The position numbers and the translations under genes are program-made. Positions 55,501-64,000 of a DNA stretch of 64,000 nucleotides are shown here, one piece after another (the stretch's first letter is position 1; every line of letters begins with the position of its first letter). The stretch is from contig OY725493.1 of assembly GCA_963281255.1 (NCBI GenBank), forward strand, positions 1,549,550 through 1,613,549. The letters are read 5' to 3'. Origin of the DNA: Aphrocallistes beatrix. Lineage: Eukaryota; Porifera; Hexactinellida; Sceptrulophora; Aphrocallistidae. The notes below the pieces were generated by a model. That model was not told where the DNA came from. It did no database searches and saw nothing but the letters and a program-made list of their open reading frames with translations.

Positions 55501-58500
55501 TTTGTCATGAACTATCTATTCAAATTCACTTGCTACCGAGGGGAACATGGGACAACAGGTCCTCAGAATCAATGGGCTAATGAGTCACTTTGGAAGAGAT
55601 GTTACAATCTTTTCAAGAAAGCTATCCTGGAGCCTGAGATAGCTGAGAACATAACCATCAAGACACAGTGGATGGAGAAACTGTTTAATGTACCTTTAAA
55701 TGAGCAAAACGCCACCTTCTACATTCGCACAATATACAGTACACTGGAACTCGTAGCCATCATCATTGACAAAGTTCCTCTCTCATCAGTCGTGACTATA
55801 CTCCAGCCCATATCTAAATGCATCACGAAATGTCTGACTAGTTCTTATCGCAAGATTATTCAAGGTGTCCATGTGTTCTACTTGAAATTGTTGCAAACCT
55901 TTCCTCCCAACTCTAACCAACCGAACTCTGAGCTCATCCAGAGCATCTACTCTAACTTCAATGACTTTATTAAGGAAACCTTGTCTGGCTACGAAAAGAA
56001 TCCCAACTCTATGAACATGTACACTGCTCTCCTGCACTGCAACACTAAAATCACCAGCAGTACGAATCACCAGTTTGAGGGATTCATTCCCATGATTATT
56101 CGCATTTTACAGAAAATAATCAAAGATCAATTCACAGCGTCTGGAGATGCTACGACTCCGGGAGAAGATGGGAACGCTTCAGAAACTGCTCCTCAAGATA
56201 TCATCAACTTGATTCTCAACCTCATCATTCAAGTACTTGACCAGCTCATTTCTTCCATGTCCGGAGAGACGCGAAGAATCGTCCTCAACTCACTTATCAT
56301 GATATGCGAGCATTCGCAGTGTGAAGACCTCATCGTGAAGGTGCTCGAACATACGAAACTGATCTTATTTTCAAATGACGCCACTATTGTGGGTCCATGC
56401 TGGAAAGAGAAATCTCAGAACCTGCAGAAGATGAAATGCGTGACAGAGAGGTTTAGTAAGAACGTCGCGATTGCAGACATCTACTTCGATATTGTGTACG
56501 AGATCTATAATTCTCAGGATCTCCGTAGTTCTCAAGCGACTACTGATTTAGAAGTACTCTTTCTACACGGGATGAAATCTGAGTTTCCACACATTAGACA
56601 GAAATTCTTCAATTTATACCAGAGCAATCAACCCGCGAACATGTTCGATAGACTCATTAACGTGCTGGTAGGACAGAACTGGAAGAACTTCGGTCACTAT
56701 TACTGGATCAAGCATTGTGTCCAGTTGGTTTTATCGATCGTAGACCCAACTGCGTTGCTTGAAACGTGCGTGGCTACACAGGATGGCTACCAAGAGGGGC
56801 CCTTGCAGTCTCAATTCCGTTTCAAAACCAACTTGAAGGAGAGAGAATTACAAGCGCTCTACTTCAGTCAGACCTCGGATAGCTCTGAGGATTCCTCCCT
56901 TCCGGAGGCGATCAAGGAGAATTACACTACTACGTTTGTGAACTCACTCGTTGAGCTCTGCTACGTTGATTCTAGCCTCTGCCATTGGGTATGGATTAAC
57001 CTCTACCCGATTATCTGGAAGCATCTCAACCCGAAGGATAGAAATGCTCTATCCACTGAGATCAGTCCCTTCCTCATCAGCGGGACTCACCAGCTGCAAG
57101 CTGAGACTTCTATCTCAGCGATAGAAACCTTTCTCGAAGGGATCTCTCTATCCCACCCCACCCTCCAGATGCGTCCTCCTATCCTGCACTACCTTGGAAA
57201 GACACACAACGCACACTACCGAGCAATTCTCTCATTAGAATCTTTCATGAGTAATGGAATGGCATTGAAACACACGTCTACGGACCCCAAGAGTTTGTAT
57301 GTAGGGAGCTACAGTGAAGAGTTACTGGAACCGCTAAAGATAGAGAGTGTAGAGTGCCTCTCACACCTCTACCTCCTGAGTAACGAGGAGGACCTGTGGG
57401 CAGGACTCTGGAGGAACCACTCTTTCTTCCCTGAGACCATATCTGCTGTCTCGTTTGAGTGTCAGGGTTTTTATGAAGAAGCACAGCAGTACTATGAACG
57501 GGCAATGAGCAAAGCCATGGGCTTCCACGTAAACGAAAATGCGCCTCCTTCCATCATTCCTGAGTACAAACTGTGGGAAGAACGCTGGATTCGCTGTTCG
57601 AAAGAGCTCGGCCAGTGGGACTTGTTGAATGATTTCGGCACCTCTCAGGGGGTGAGTGGGAAGCCCCTCACCATCCTCCATTCTGCCTGGCGCCTCGCAG
57701 ACTGGAATGCCGTGAAAGACGCAGTTACCCAACTGGAGACGTGGAGTTTTGAGGATGACGTGATAGATATAAATATCCACAAGTGCTACCTCTCCCTGTG
57801 CCAAGACGCCACCTCCAATCCCTCCGACATCAAAGCGTATGTCGACACGATCACAGAAACTGCCATGCGCAAATTCCAGAAACTACCTCGAGTGATAGGA
57901 CCCATTCACATTCCCCTGCTGCGCCTCTCACATAAAGTTGTCGAAGTTAACGAAGCCTCGCAGATCCTGACTTGTCTCCAGCAGGTGAACACGATCGGCC
58001 CCCAGGGGTTGGCAGAACTTAAAGTTATCCCTAAAATATGGAGAGAAAGATTGCCTAACAAATTTGATGACCTCTCTTATTGGAGTGATATTCTCAACCT
58101 GCGCCAACATATGTTTAAAGCGATCGTCTCAAACTGTGAAGGGTTCACGCACCCAATCCCAGATCAGCACCCGCCAACACTAACAGCGTTCCATAACTCT
58201 GCATTCTCATTCGTTAAGTACGCATCCATAGCGCGTAAGCAAGGACTGAACAATGTGTGCTTGGACGCGCTCGTTCGCATAATGAGCATCCCCCAGGTGC
58301 AATCCCAAGACAGATTCGTGAAGCAGAAAGAGAAGATTAAATGCTACATAAAGATCGCACATCTGATGACTGAAACGGAGTTACAGGAAGCGTTGGAGAA
58401 TATTGATGCCACAGATGTGATCTCCTTTCCTCCACAGTCCAAATCTGACTTTTTCAGCTACAAAGCTGTCCTGCTCTCTCACATTGGAAGAGTAGAGGAG

Positions 58501-60912
58501 GCTAATAACATGTTCGGCGCAGCTATACAGCTCTATGACGATAACCACAACGCATGGGGGATGTGGGCAGAATTCATGGACAAACTGTTCAAGCAGCAAT
58601 CTGATGAGAACCGTATTACTTACGCCAAATCAGCCATGGCGAGTTATATGCAGAGTTGTAGGCAGAATAAAGTTTCTCCGAAGACCGCCCTCCATATTTC
58701 GCGGATATTTTGGCTACTCCTGTATGAGGAAGAGGGTAAGGGGAACATGGATGAGATTTTCCAAAAATTTGCTCCCAGAATCAATGCTAAGCACTGGGTG
58801 ACCTGGATTGAGCAAATCATAAAGACAGCATTCCTGAAAAACAAACACTTTACGCTCGAGCTACTAGATGAAGTTGCAGAGTTCTACCCACAGTCGGTTT
58901 ATTTCCAGTCAAGAGCTGCTTGTCTTGTACTGCAGCCTCATCTCACTAAGCTCTCTAATCTCACACTGCCCTCCATCACAGCCGTCTCCGGTCTTGATAT
59001 CGTGCTCCCCACCTCCAATAGTGAGGCTCTGAACAATGAGCACAAACCAGAGTTGGAGCCTTGCTCTAGTATGGATACGCTCCAGGCTGTTAACATGGAG
59101 GAGGTGGATGAGTCCGTTAATAATGTCACAAATTCGACTCAACCAGATATAAAGGAAGAAAAAGCTATTCAGTTGAACATGACACCTACACCAAATTCAC
59201 ACCCACTCCCCCCGCCTCCACCTCCCCTTTATCCCAACCAACCACTCACACAGAAGCAGCAGGTGTCTACACGTTTGGAAAAGGTTAACTTAACAATTCT
59301 CCAGAAACACCCAGCTGTCTACTTTTCACTGAACTCATTTGCTGACGCCCTGAATGAGGGTATCCACTGGGAGTCCTACCTCCTCACCATCCTGGAAGAC
59401 CTTGTCCAATCTTGTAAGGCTTCAGCATTCGAATTCAAGACGAATCAAAACGCAGCCAAACTATCATCACATCAGGAATCAACTATCAATAAAATTGTGC
59501 GGATATTTAACCGCGAATATGATGAGCCGCCAGTCGATATATTTAGGAATTTACACATTAAGTTAAGAGATGGATTGGATCTGGTTAGTTTGGAGAATCA
59601 GCAATTGAAATCCGATTTCCTCTCCGACTTCTCTCTCCCCTCCCCTTCTTTACATCGAATGATATCCAGGCTAATTAAATGGATCGCTATTCTTAAGAAG
59701 AGACTAAAGTCACTTTCTCTCATTCCATTTGACACGAGTATGTACAACGTTCTAGCTTACTTCACTAGCTCTACTACGAATCTTGCCCTGCCTGGATTAT
59801 CCCCGAACCTGGATATGCCCTGCAACACCGTGATTGTGGAGAGATTTCTGCACAATTACGACAAGTTTGCAGCTTCTCCTGACACGAGTTTAGCTATCCT
59901 TGGTCATGATGGCAACATTTACACATACAGACTTGAGATGCATATGTCTCCATCCGAATGCAACCGTGTAGAACGCGTGAACCATCTGTTAGACAGATTT
60001 AGTCCATACATTGATAGAACGAAGGAAACTGCCAAACGCTATTTGAGTTACCACAGACCGTATTGGGCCAAAATTGCACCATGCATATCTCTGCTTCAGA
60101 TCTCTAACAACTGCACGATCAGTCTGAGTAAAATTTTTGAGAACTTTACTGAAACCAACTCCAGACGTCCTGATTCACACTTCAATCACTATTACGAGAG
60201 TCTAATAAGGGACTCTGCGAAGATTACCTCAGATGTACCAAAATATTTCGAGAATTTATTCCGCGATATACAAGGTGAATATTGTCCGAAGCATGTTCTT
60301 AAGGAGTGGGTGAGGAAGAGTTTCAGCAACGCTACTGACTTCTGGAACTTTAGGAAACAGTTTACCAATCATTTGGCAGTGAATAACATTACACAATACG
60401 CGTTTTGTTTCACTAGCATTAGTCCTGAGAGTCTACAGCTGACCTGTAATACCGGTAGCTTCTTTGTGTCTAGACAAACTTTAGATCTAGCTTCTAACCA
60501 GAGACCTCCTATGCTCAACTACTCCCATACAGTTCCATTCAGAATCACTCCAAATATTACTCATTTCATTCACGATTACTGCATCTCCGGCCCCATGCTA
60601 TCCAATATGATTTCGATCATTCGCTGCTTCGCACAACCAAAGTTCGGCATTACGGACTTGCTATTCGTCTATATCCGTGACGAACTAATGGATTATTACA
60701 TTAAACAAGAGTCCATCGAGTATCTGTCCGGTGGTAGGTTATCGATGGACCTGTTCTCCCAAGTCTCTCAATCAGCCTACTTTCTTGTTGAAAGGATTAG
60801 TCATCTAGCGAATTTCAATGATGCCAAATCTCCCATAGAAAAGTTGGTCGTTGAGTCACAGGACATTTCTCGTCTTTCACTCATTTGCCCTACCTGGAAC
60901 CCATGGCTTTAA
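49546..60912 (+). CDS. TRRAP: TRRAP, PIKK-family pseudokinase scaffold
   Basis: A single uninterrupted frame of 3,788 residues (human TRRAP is about 3,850). TRRAP is the activator-binding scaffold of the SAGA and TIP60/NuA4 histone acetyltransferase complexes in the nucleus. Residues 1 to about 2550 are HEAT-like helical repeats. The FAT region covers about 2550-3255 (for example AWRLADWNAVKDAVTQLE). An acidic linker with a proline run (HPLPPPPPPLYP) interrupts near 3165-3225. The PI3K-like domain runs from about 3400 and lacks the kinase DRxxxN and DFG motifs (here TSISPESLQL and NTG), as in all TRRAP/Tra1 proteins. The FATC end is ISRLSLICPTWNPWL. No introns interrupt 11.4 kb of coding DNA, which is unusual for TRRAP in animals. 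Confidence 0.96.
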   Translation: MSKLSGFSHEPLHRLIDASVEFGKKLKCIQEILEHLDDIIHSEQYMAFLHTILPIFFQFLRETEIQFISDTPQQEARKYVLNILNRLPANDSLKHYSNDILSTAFSIIINDNEDNAVLCIWLIIEHVKYYKPPLTPELQQFLHFSKKLLSELPNLKKEWLAYEKRAQDTPAAFPEKESASSEANTSRELTRVYPSHLSLKVISELPVVLLLAYQCYKPLIEPTILELIPQLILCINLDPKSHIMDPNNKEMLIGFISTQVKYIVFFSYFSRSYPDKLTEHAPNLIHGVVQTLQNLPSEVITVRKDLINATKSLILSDLRVFFSPHLELLLEESTFLGANWAVASDSFRTLYYQIIGDLVYNLRAKLSTFQLRKAIDLFGRAIYEPSFLTLIQQVSGKVLLGLAECLRQKQEEPSSRDLLIRMLNILLLKFQYISEQTLPYLMDQCSSEPGRVSDAATSGGANSDEKREELSDEFSSTKRSTGKISTPGYLVLSENKSLLKIFILSVKTIVSSLAIPTGSFMSVATLKTFPSYEEGVFHKLFESMLRSLELYRISISSSGVLTISNPKYYLTQMFVVRMKEEKEVFENFAQVFTSLTPSTFKSIISTHIHLLVEQIQKNFALQFIPQTFLTQHNTCTIFSSIVLDFLAKKLDEMGSNPDLSELYLKLFKLTFSSTSYFPQENEQLLKPYISTIISKSLTYCKSASDPIGYFYLIKALYRGLSNASEATFNEFKFHLTDLLSTLNRFHSTAQTQHLRDIIVELSLTIPFRSSLIALPYIIYLMRPLVYALNSSSAIFIQMGLKFLDAFLENTSPDKLFDTFHNLKAPLMHSLYKNLARPEKEISHAVFKILGKFGGNSRNVLKIPQELGYSEPESVEQHALLSFPNLSDMIALPLHKLVMESTKILEESKLESNYLEAAWHIIHGYLLSLVNSEEILFITNITRNSKLTVRTKRPDLFNKPLTQISLRSHDPTLSTALYGLLNAVYVLKGDSVQFFQSLVQHISLMHLVSESFPLELESPAKSEILSSSLIQAIVKCMCAYDDNLIKLGKQTILLFIETTLPCLGGNEQLSELGFFQELAHNLTTCCYKLVWFEKRGACLGIEILVDRLSIRWVIEHQILFLKGLFNLIGNLDEEITYGITQSAGDLVYNIIERCNSPLVSPGMSLAELQTQHQSCAIELLTRELCSPNKNLRQVVFRSVSLLSHTLLKIPVTNLLDVHRSIISDYFSFRESPLRTLPKTIQIGFLDGFYFCSSQSPRVFSLEIGNTRYDTFIKDLFSVCECEERTANKPQKTDILTQELTKSALYAFTVLCYLPGLRENIFQTLCTFIRHGDPELMEAAKSCMQMFIQDHHDQKLAHDGLRGFLNSILRVHASLTPPLLQRLTCMISLFPASFNEKFCNQLLNPILNHLSSLLTTQNRGHPVELEKTVLIINMFHYLPAATFKHFENIVNAVLQLERLFSGELDNNLYDAVTKFALNFPERTVRLFIEYMPSTPNCFKLFSYLITHKDSLPFIQILKGCTDDILCLIQMKCLYNCPEEHMKHFQDLTRYYGYFICGVIVQQDNSWISLQTPVIAWIKSVWKSDGFHQEIDAFNTSPLIWKLPMLLSQCLIAYLTDSPEDFETLFHLLRAYDHRYLCSMDVLRKFIEYTVVVSYSPQKKRALFFAVIPIYQDATIDKGFKAKILMHLIIPMVRSSFEEGQVDELIGGTPTPDEDSDTNIISVFIRTFIDNENALSEPDNIRLLLLQLACIFVEYGFLHIHDPMTRKHGTKLRQLMTYAWPCLHMKKFADPSMKYHGHLLLAHIISKFAIHRKIVIQVFQSLLESHTGEVIGVAKKALDIIVPALPNRMEDGQTLLLHWTRKVLVEECRSGIMIMMHVILLIIQHSQIYYPIYRSIIHYMISTMQKISSTGVASKENRKLCLDIADVILKWELQRAKEEKNPVEGGTGSGDQFCVGSMDTDSAVDVSKKLSSSEQSSYTPEHEKAYLEFVMNYLFKFTCYRGEHGTTGPQNQWANESLWKRCYNLFKKAILEPEIAENITIKTQWMEKLFNVPLNEQNATFYIRTIYSTLELVAIIIDKVPLSSVVTILQPISKCITKCLTSSYRKIIQGVHVFYLKLLQTFPPNSNQPNSELIQSIYSNFNDFIKETLSGYEKNPNSMNMYTALLHCNTKITSSTNHQFEGFIPMIIRILQKIIKDQFTASGDATTPGEDGNASETAPQDIINLILNLIIQVLDQLISSMSGETRRIVLNSLIMICEHSQCEDLIVKVLEHTKLILFSNDATIVGPCWKEKSQNLQKMKCVTERFSKNVAIADIYFDIVYEIYNSQDLRSSQATTDLEVLFLHGMKSEFPHIRQKFFNLYQSNQPANMFDRLINVLVGQNWKNFGHYYWIKHCVQLVLSIVDPTALLETCVATQDGYQEGPLQSQFRFKTNLKERELQALYFSQTSDSSEDSSLPEAIKENYTTTFVNSLVELCYVDSSLCHWVWINLYPIIWKHLNPKDRNALSTEISPFLISGTHQLQAETSISAIETFLEGISLSHPTLQMRPPILHYLGKTHNAHYRAILSLESFMSNGMALKHTSTDPKSLYVGSYSEELLEPLKIESVECLSHLYLLSNEEDLWAGLWRNHSFFPETISAVSFECQGFYEEAQQYYERAMSKAMGFHVNENAPPSIIPEYKLWEERWIRCSKELGQWDLLNDFGTSQGVSGKPLTILHSAWRLADWNAVKDAVTQLETWSFEDDVIDINIHKCYLSLCQDATSNPSDIKAYVDTITETAMRKFQKLPRVIGPIHIPLLRLSHKVVEVNEASQILTCLQQVNTIGPQGLAELKVIPKIWRERLPNKFDDLSYWSDILNLRQHMFKAIVSNCEGFTHPIPDQHPPTLTAFHNSAFSFVKYASIARKQGLNNVCLDALVRIMSIPQVQSQDRFVKQKEKIKCYIKIAHLMTETELQEALENIDATDVISFPPQSKSDFFSYKAVLLSHIGRVEEANNMFGAAIQLYDDNHNAWGMWAEFMDKLFKQQSDENRITYAKSAMASYMQSCRQNKVSPKTALHISRIFWLLLYEEEGKGNMDEIFQKFAPRINAKHWVTWIEQIIKTAFLKNKHFTLELLDEVAEFYPQSVYFQSRAACLVLQPHLTKLSNLTLPSITAVSGLDIVLPTSNSEALNNEHKPELEPCSSMDTLQAVNMEEVDESVNNVTNSTQPDIKEEKAIQLNMTPTPNSHPLPPPPPPLYPNQPLTQKQQVSTRLEKVNLTILQKHPAVYFSLNSFADALNEGIHWESYLLTILEDLVQSCKASAFEFKTNQNAAKLSSHQESTINKIVRIFNREYDEPPVDIFRNLHIKLRDGLDLVSLENQQLKSDFLSDFSLPSPSLHRMISRLIKWIAILKKRLKSLSLIPFDTSMYNVLAYFTSSTTNLALPGLSPNLDMPCNTVIVERFLHNYDKFAASPDTSLAILGHDGNIYTYRLEMHMSPSECNRVERVNHLLDRFSPYIDRTKETAKRYLSYHRPYWAKIAPCISLLQISNNCTISLSKIFENFTETNSRRPDSHFNHYYESLIRDSAKITSDVPKYFENLFRDIQGEYCPKHVLKEWVRKSFSNATDFWNFRKQFTNHLAVNNITQYAFCFTSISPESLQLTCNTGSFFVSRQTLDLASNQRPPMLNYSHTVPFRITPNITHFIHDYCISGPMLSNMISIIRCFAQPKFGITDLLFVYIRDELMDYYIKQESIEYLSGGRLSMDLFSQVSQSAYFLVERISHLANFNDAKSPIEKLVVESQDISRLSLICPTWNPWL

Positions 60913-61377
60913 TTAACCCGCTGAACTGCCAGAGTATCTAATTGTTTTCAGGAAATTGTTTTCAGGCCAAATTGGACGATCCATTTTGGAGAGTTTATAC
61001 TCGGGATATCTCTTGATGCTAATTTCAATGAAGCATCATATTTTTATGATAAATGATCATTTAATGTTTAATAGATTTTCTGTGGTGATATTTTTAAATG
61101 ATTAACAGCACAACATCTTTATATTATAATTACTAGGCCGTGCCCGTATCTGCAGTGCATAGCGGTATGGTCACGTTTTGCAAATATTGCCATGTCTTGC
61201 TTGCCGAGAGTTTAAACAATATATTTGTTTTATTCTACCTACGCTACGTTTGTAGTGAAGGAAAAATGGTATTAATTCTTATTCAAACACAGATAATGTA
61301 TACTGTATGTTGCAGAGCAGTTTGGAAATGCTTGTACGTAAACGCAATTGCGAATCTTTTCAATTAGATATTATTTG
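60913..61377. other. Intergenic, TRRAP to HDDC2
   Basis: AT-rich, no gene seen. Ends in CTTTTCAATTAG (61356-61367), 10 bases before the preferred HDDC2 start. Confidence 0.55.
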
Positions 61378-61941
61378 ATGGCTTCTGCTAATAATGAAAT
61401 ACAAAACATATTTGAATTTTGCAAGCTTCTTGGAAACTTGAAACATTTAGACAGGACAGGCTGGGTCAGGAAGAAAGTTGAAAAGCCCGAGAGTGTGGCT
61501 GGCCACATGTACAGGATGGCTCTCCTCTCCTTCCTCGCTCCCAATGGCAGTTCTCTAGACAAGAGCAAGTGCATCAAAATGAGTTTAGTGCATGATTTGG
61601 GTGAGAGTATCGTGGGGGATATCACTCCTCACGACGGGGTCAGCAAAGAAGAGAAATATCAACTGGAGAAAAATGCGCTGGAAAGGATAGCCAAGTTGCT
61701 TCCAGAGTCGGTAGGGAAGGAGATATGTGAACTTTGGAACGAGTATGAAGGAGGAGTTACGCATGAATCGCTGTATGTCAGGGACCTGGATAAATTCGAT
61801 ATGATATTCCAGGCACACGAGTATGAGCAAAAGGAAAATGTTGACTTACAGGAATTCTTCACTTCAACAGAGGGATGGTTCAAGACCGATTTGGTGAAAA
61901 GTTGGGCAGAGCAACTTAAAGAAATAAGAAATAGTAAATAG
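61378..61941 (+). CDS. HDDC2: HDDC2-like HD-domain 5'-deoxynucleotidase
   Basis: 187 residues from the ATG at 61378; an upstream in-frame ATG (61348) precedes an acceptor-like CAATTAG, so the later start is preferred. HDDC2/YfbR-type enzymes remove the 5' phosphate of deoxynucleoside monophosphates. The metal-binding HD residues are visible: His43 (ESVAGHMYRM), His72-Asp73 (SLVHDLGESIVGD) and Asp138 (RDLDKFDMIFQAHEYE). Asp81 with ITP (GDITP) follows. Length matches the family (about 200 residues). All key residues are intact, so activity is expected. Confidence 0.93.
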   Translation: MASANNEIQNIFEFCKLLGNLKHLDRTGWVRKKVEKPESVAGHMYRMALLSFLAPNGSSLDKSKCIKMSLVHDLGESIVGDITPHDGVSKEEKYQLEKNALERIAKLLPESVGKEICELWNEYEGGVTHESLYVRDLDKFDMIFQAHEYEQKENVDLQEFFTSTEGWFKTDLVKSWAEQLKEIRNSK

Positions 61942-62151
61942 ATTTAGTTTTTTCAATTTTCTCAATATAATCACTTGAATTATCCTCCTAATTTATTTCG
62001 ATATACGTATGGTATCTTTTAACTCAAAACTTAAAATATCATTAAATTGGAAGCAAGAAATTAGAATTATACACATGGTTATAACATATTTTTTGCATAT
62101 AAATTCTTGATTCTTCCCTTATCCCTCTGCATAGCATCAGAGAGGAGCCGA

Positions 62152-64000
62152 CTAGCTCTGAATGTATATTCTCACTGTCTTGCTAATTTCAGGAGTATTG
62201 CGATTAGCGACTACGCATTTGTACTCTCCACTAAAACTTGCAGTAAAAGATTGAATGATCAATCTTCGAGTCGAGTCTATTTCAATTTCCCCTTCCGAGC
62301 TCAATATATTCCCGTTGAAGTACCACCCGAATTCCTCCACTGGAACTCCCTCAACCACACAATCGAGTGTGACCCTGCTACCGGAAGTCACTGTCCCACC
62401 CGGATCCACAACGATCCGTGCGATGAATAGGATAACAGGATAAATCACTTGAAGCGAAGTCACCCTTTGTGTGCTTCCCTCTGTGTTTTCTGCCTCACAC
62501 ACATACTCTTCACTATCGTCTATGCCTGAGTATGCCTCTTTTATTAGCAGTGTTCCATTGTTAAATATTTCAATGCGTCGATTCGTGTTTAATTCTCGTG
62601 TCCCTCTCTTCCACGTTATCTTAGGCGGTGGGTCTCCGGTAGCGATGCAGTGTAGTACCGCAGGATCCTCGTCAATCACGGTTTGTTCTGGTGAGATGAA
62701 AGATATTTGAGGTGCAAAAGACCCTCGAACTTCCAAGTACAATTTTCTCTCTATAACATGTCCACATCTGCTCAGCCTGCAAGTGTAGGCTCCAGCGTTG
62801 TTACTGTTAACTGTTTCAAATTCAAGTTCCTCTCCTTCTCCTACCAACCCTCCCTCTTTGTACCATCTAACTGCGACTGGGGAGACACTGTGTGCAGCTC
62901 TGCAATGCAGTGTTGAAGATTGACCGAGATAGACTGTAGTGTTTCCAGTGAAATACTCGACTATTGGGCTGTTACTAGTAGACACTCTCACATGGATATA
63001 ATTCCTCGCCCTCCCGAGGATGTTACTTGCTTCGCAGGTGTAAGAACCAGTATTATACGTAGGCGAATTTCTGATGGTTAGAGTAGTCATTCTCTCTTCT
63101 TGCTCATTATCGATGCTGATATCTTCAGATTGGATTAGTTGAGTGGATTGAAAATACCAGCGGAATATTACCGGATCAAGAGTACTATTGAACTTGCAAT
63201 AAATAGAGAATTCTTCTCCCTCACACACATCCTCATTTTCGCTCTTCTCAGTGAAGTGAGGCCTGTCAGCATTATCTGGCAGTGTTACCTGCATTGGGAA
63301 CGTGTGGTTAGCATATCCCAACCCAGGGTAGGAAGCGTTGCACGAGTACCTTCCTTGATCTTCTAATCTGATATCGCTAATCGTAACCACTGATTGGTAT
63401 ACGAATGAAGAGTCCCCTTGCGTGTAGCTGCTGGACAGCTGTAGAGTAGCTCTAGGGTCATCCACTAATTCCTCATTCCTATTTCGAAACCATTGGATCC
63501 GGGGCTCTGGTACTCCTGTCACCTGACACGTTAGTGTCGCAGTCTCCCCAGATTTTATAATTAACCCGGGCTGTCTAGAGTGAAACCTTGGTCTTTGCAG
63601 CACCAAATGTTCGCATATCTGTTCGCTATCTCTCAGCCTAACCGGGATGGAGTATTCACCGTTGCATATGTACGAACTTTCATCTTCGCACCCTGTCTCT
63701 CGTATACAGAGCTCCCTCTCAGTCACATTGATCGAGTATTTGACACCGTTGACTAGAATATCCCGATTCTTCCTCCAATTAATGTTAGCCCCAGCAAGCT
63801 GTGGACACTCCAAACACACAGTTTGATGGCTTAACGGATTGAAATAGACTGTTCTCGGAGTTGCTTCGAGTTCTGTGTAATCTGCTGTGATCTCAAGTGT
63901 AGTTAGAGCTCTACATTCATAATTCCCTGTATCCTCACCTAACACTGGAGAGAACTTTAGCGAGTTATTTGGAAATATTGTTATCCTTTCCCTCTCAATT
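62152..64000 (-). CDS. Multi-immunoglobulin-domain protein (5' partial)
   Basis: The minus-strand frame is open from the window edge at 64000 to a stop at 62152, about 615 residues, so the start lies outside. It holds the end of one Ig domain (GEDTGNYECRAL) and six complete Ig-like domains, each with the first Cys, a core Trp and the D-x-G/A-x-Y-x-C end: for example TLTCQVTGVPEPRIQWFRN..DQGRYSC, FSIYCKF..FRWYF..GSYTCEA, STLHCRA..VRWYKE..GAYTC, AVLHCIATGDPPPKITWKRG..EYVCEA and VTLDCVVEGVPVEEFGWYFNG..GEYKC. Most are I-set-like. The chain stops right after the last domain with no membrane span, so this form is either secreted or an intermediate C-terminal end. It is convergent with HDDC2. Which adhesion or extracellular-matrix family it belongs to cannot be told. 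Confidence 0.85.
   Translation of the reverse strand, partial: IERERITIFPNNSLKFSPVLGEDTGNYECRALTTLEITADYTELEATPRTVYFNPLSHQTVCLECPQLAGANINWRKNRDILVNGVKYSINVTERELCIRETGCEDESSYICNGEYSIPVRLRDSEQICEHLVLQRPRFHSRQPGLIIKSGETATLTCQVTGVPEPRIQWFRNRNEELVDDPRATLQLSSSYTQGDSSFVYQSVVTISDIRLEDQGRYSCNASYPGLGYANHTFPMQVTLPDNADRPHFTEKSENEDVCEGEEFSIYCKFNSTLDPVIFRWYFQSTQLIQSEDISIDNEQEERMTTLTIRNSPTYNTGSYTCEASNILGRARNYIHVRVSTSNSPIVEYFTGNTTVYLGQSSTLHCRAAHSVSPVAVRWYKEGGLVGEGEELEFETVNSNNAGAYTCRLSRCGHVIERKLYLEVRGSFAPQISFISPEQTVIDEDPAVLHCIATGDPPPKITWKRGTRELNTNRRIEIFNNGTLLIKEAYSGIDDSEEYVCEAENTEGSTQRVTSLQVIYPVILFIARIVVDPGGTVTSGSRVTLDCVVEGVPVEEFGWYFNGNILSSEGEIEIDSTRRLIIQSFTASFSGEYKCVVANRNTPEISKTVRIYIQS

Noticed and set aside
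57361..57804. 147-codon minus-strand frame inside TRRAP
   Set aside because: Antisense shadow of the long TRRAP frame.

Overview
The window is nuclear DNA from an animal. Evidence for this: spliceosomal introns with GT..AG ends, AT-rich intergenic DNA full of short inverted-repeat transposons, and metazoan-type genes (SKAP-like SH3 protein, AHI1/jouberin, syntaxin-16, SMARCE1/BAF57, TRRAP, PNLDC1, a multi-Ig protein). Genes are intron-poor: many are single exons, including an 11.4-kb TRRAP. Almost every gene has a splice-acceptor-like AG 0-30 bases before its ATG with no visible upstream exon, which is what spliced-leader trans-splicing would leave. That combination, plus a gene nested in an intron, would fit a ctenophore or another trans-splicing invertebrate lineage, but the species is a guess.

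Layout. 1-11.4 kb: seven co-oriented + strand genes (SKAP-like SH3 3' end, AHI1, STX16, a cytochrome b5-fused front-end fatty-acid desaturase, ribokinase, an acid/gastric-type lipase, a 2-oxoglutarate/Fe(II) oxygenase); all but the last pair, which are separated by a fold-back element, lie 200-550 bases apart. 11.5-25.6 kb: a gene-poor, transposon-rich stretch with fold-back elements, a mariner-type element nested in one of them, TA-flanked MITEs, a broken gypsy integrase relic, and a family of small minus-strand bZIP genes (two intact, one pseudogene) related to the CNC/Maf class. 25.6-49 kb: SMARCE1, an unrecognised two-pass membrane protein, adenosine deaminase, a divergent actin, NOP56 and PNLDC1. 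49.5-64 kb: TRRAP, HDDC2 and, on the minus strand running off the window, an immunoglobulin-domain protein.

Assembly warning. Bases 27609-36899 and 37100-46390 are the same 9,291-bp sequence at a constant offset of 9,491, separated by exactly 200 N. The two copies end flush at the gap. This looks like two contigs whose overlapping ends were not merged, so ADA, the actin-like gene and NOP56 are probably single-copy genes shown twice. The two-pass membrane gene is complete only in the left copy and PNLDC1 only in the right copy.

Biology. PNLDC1 (piRNA 3'-end trimming), NOP56 (box C/D snoRNP), TRRAP (SAGA/TIP60 scaffold) and SMARCE1 (BAF remodeller) are nuclear or RNA-processing housekeeping genes without an obvious shared pathway. 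The PNLDC1 gene could be joined across a 2.8-kb intron that contains an antisense four-pass membrane-protein gene; all splice phases agree. The most unusual items are the small CNC/Maf-like bZIP family with an altered DNA-contact motif, the actin with a degenerate nucleotide pocket, and the acceptor-before-ATG pattern.
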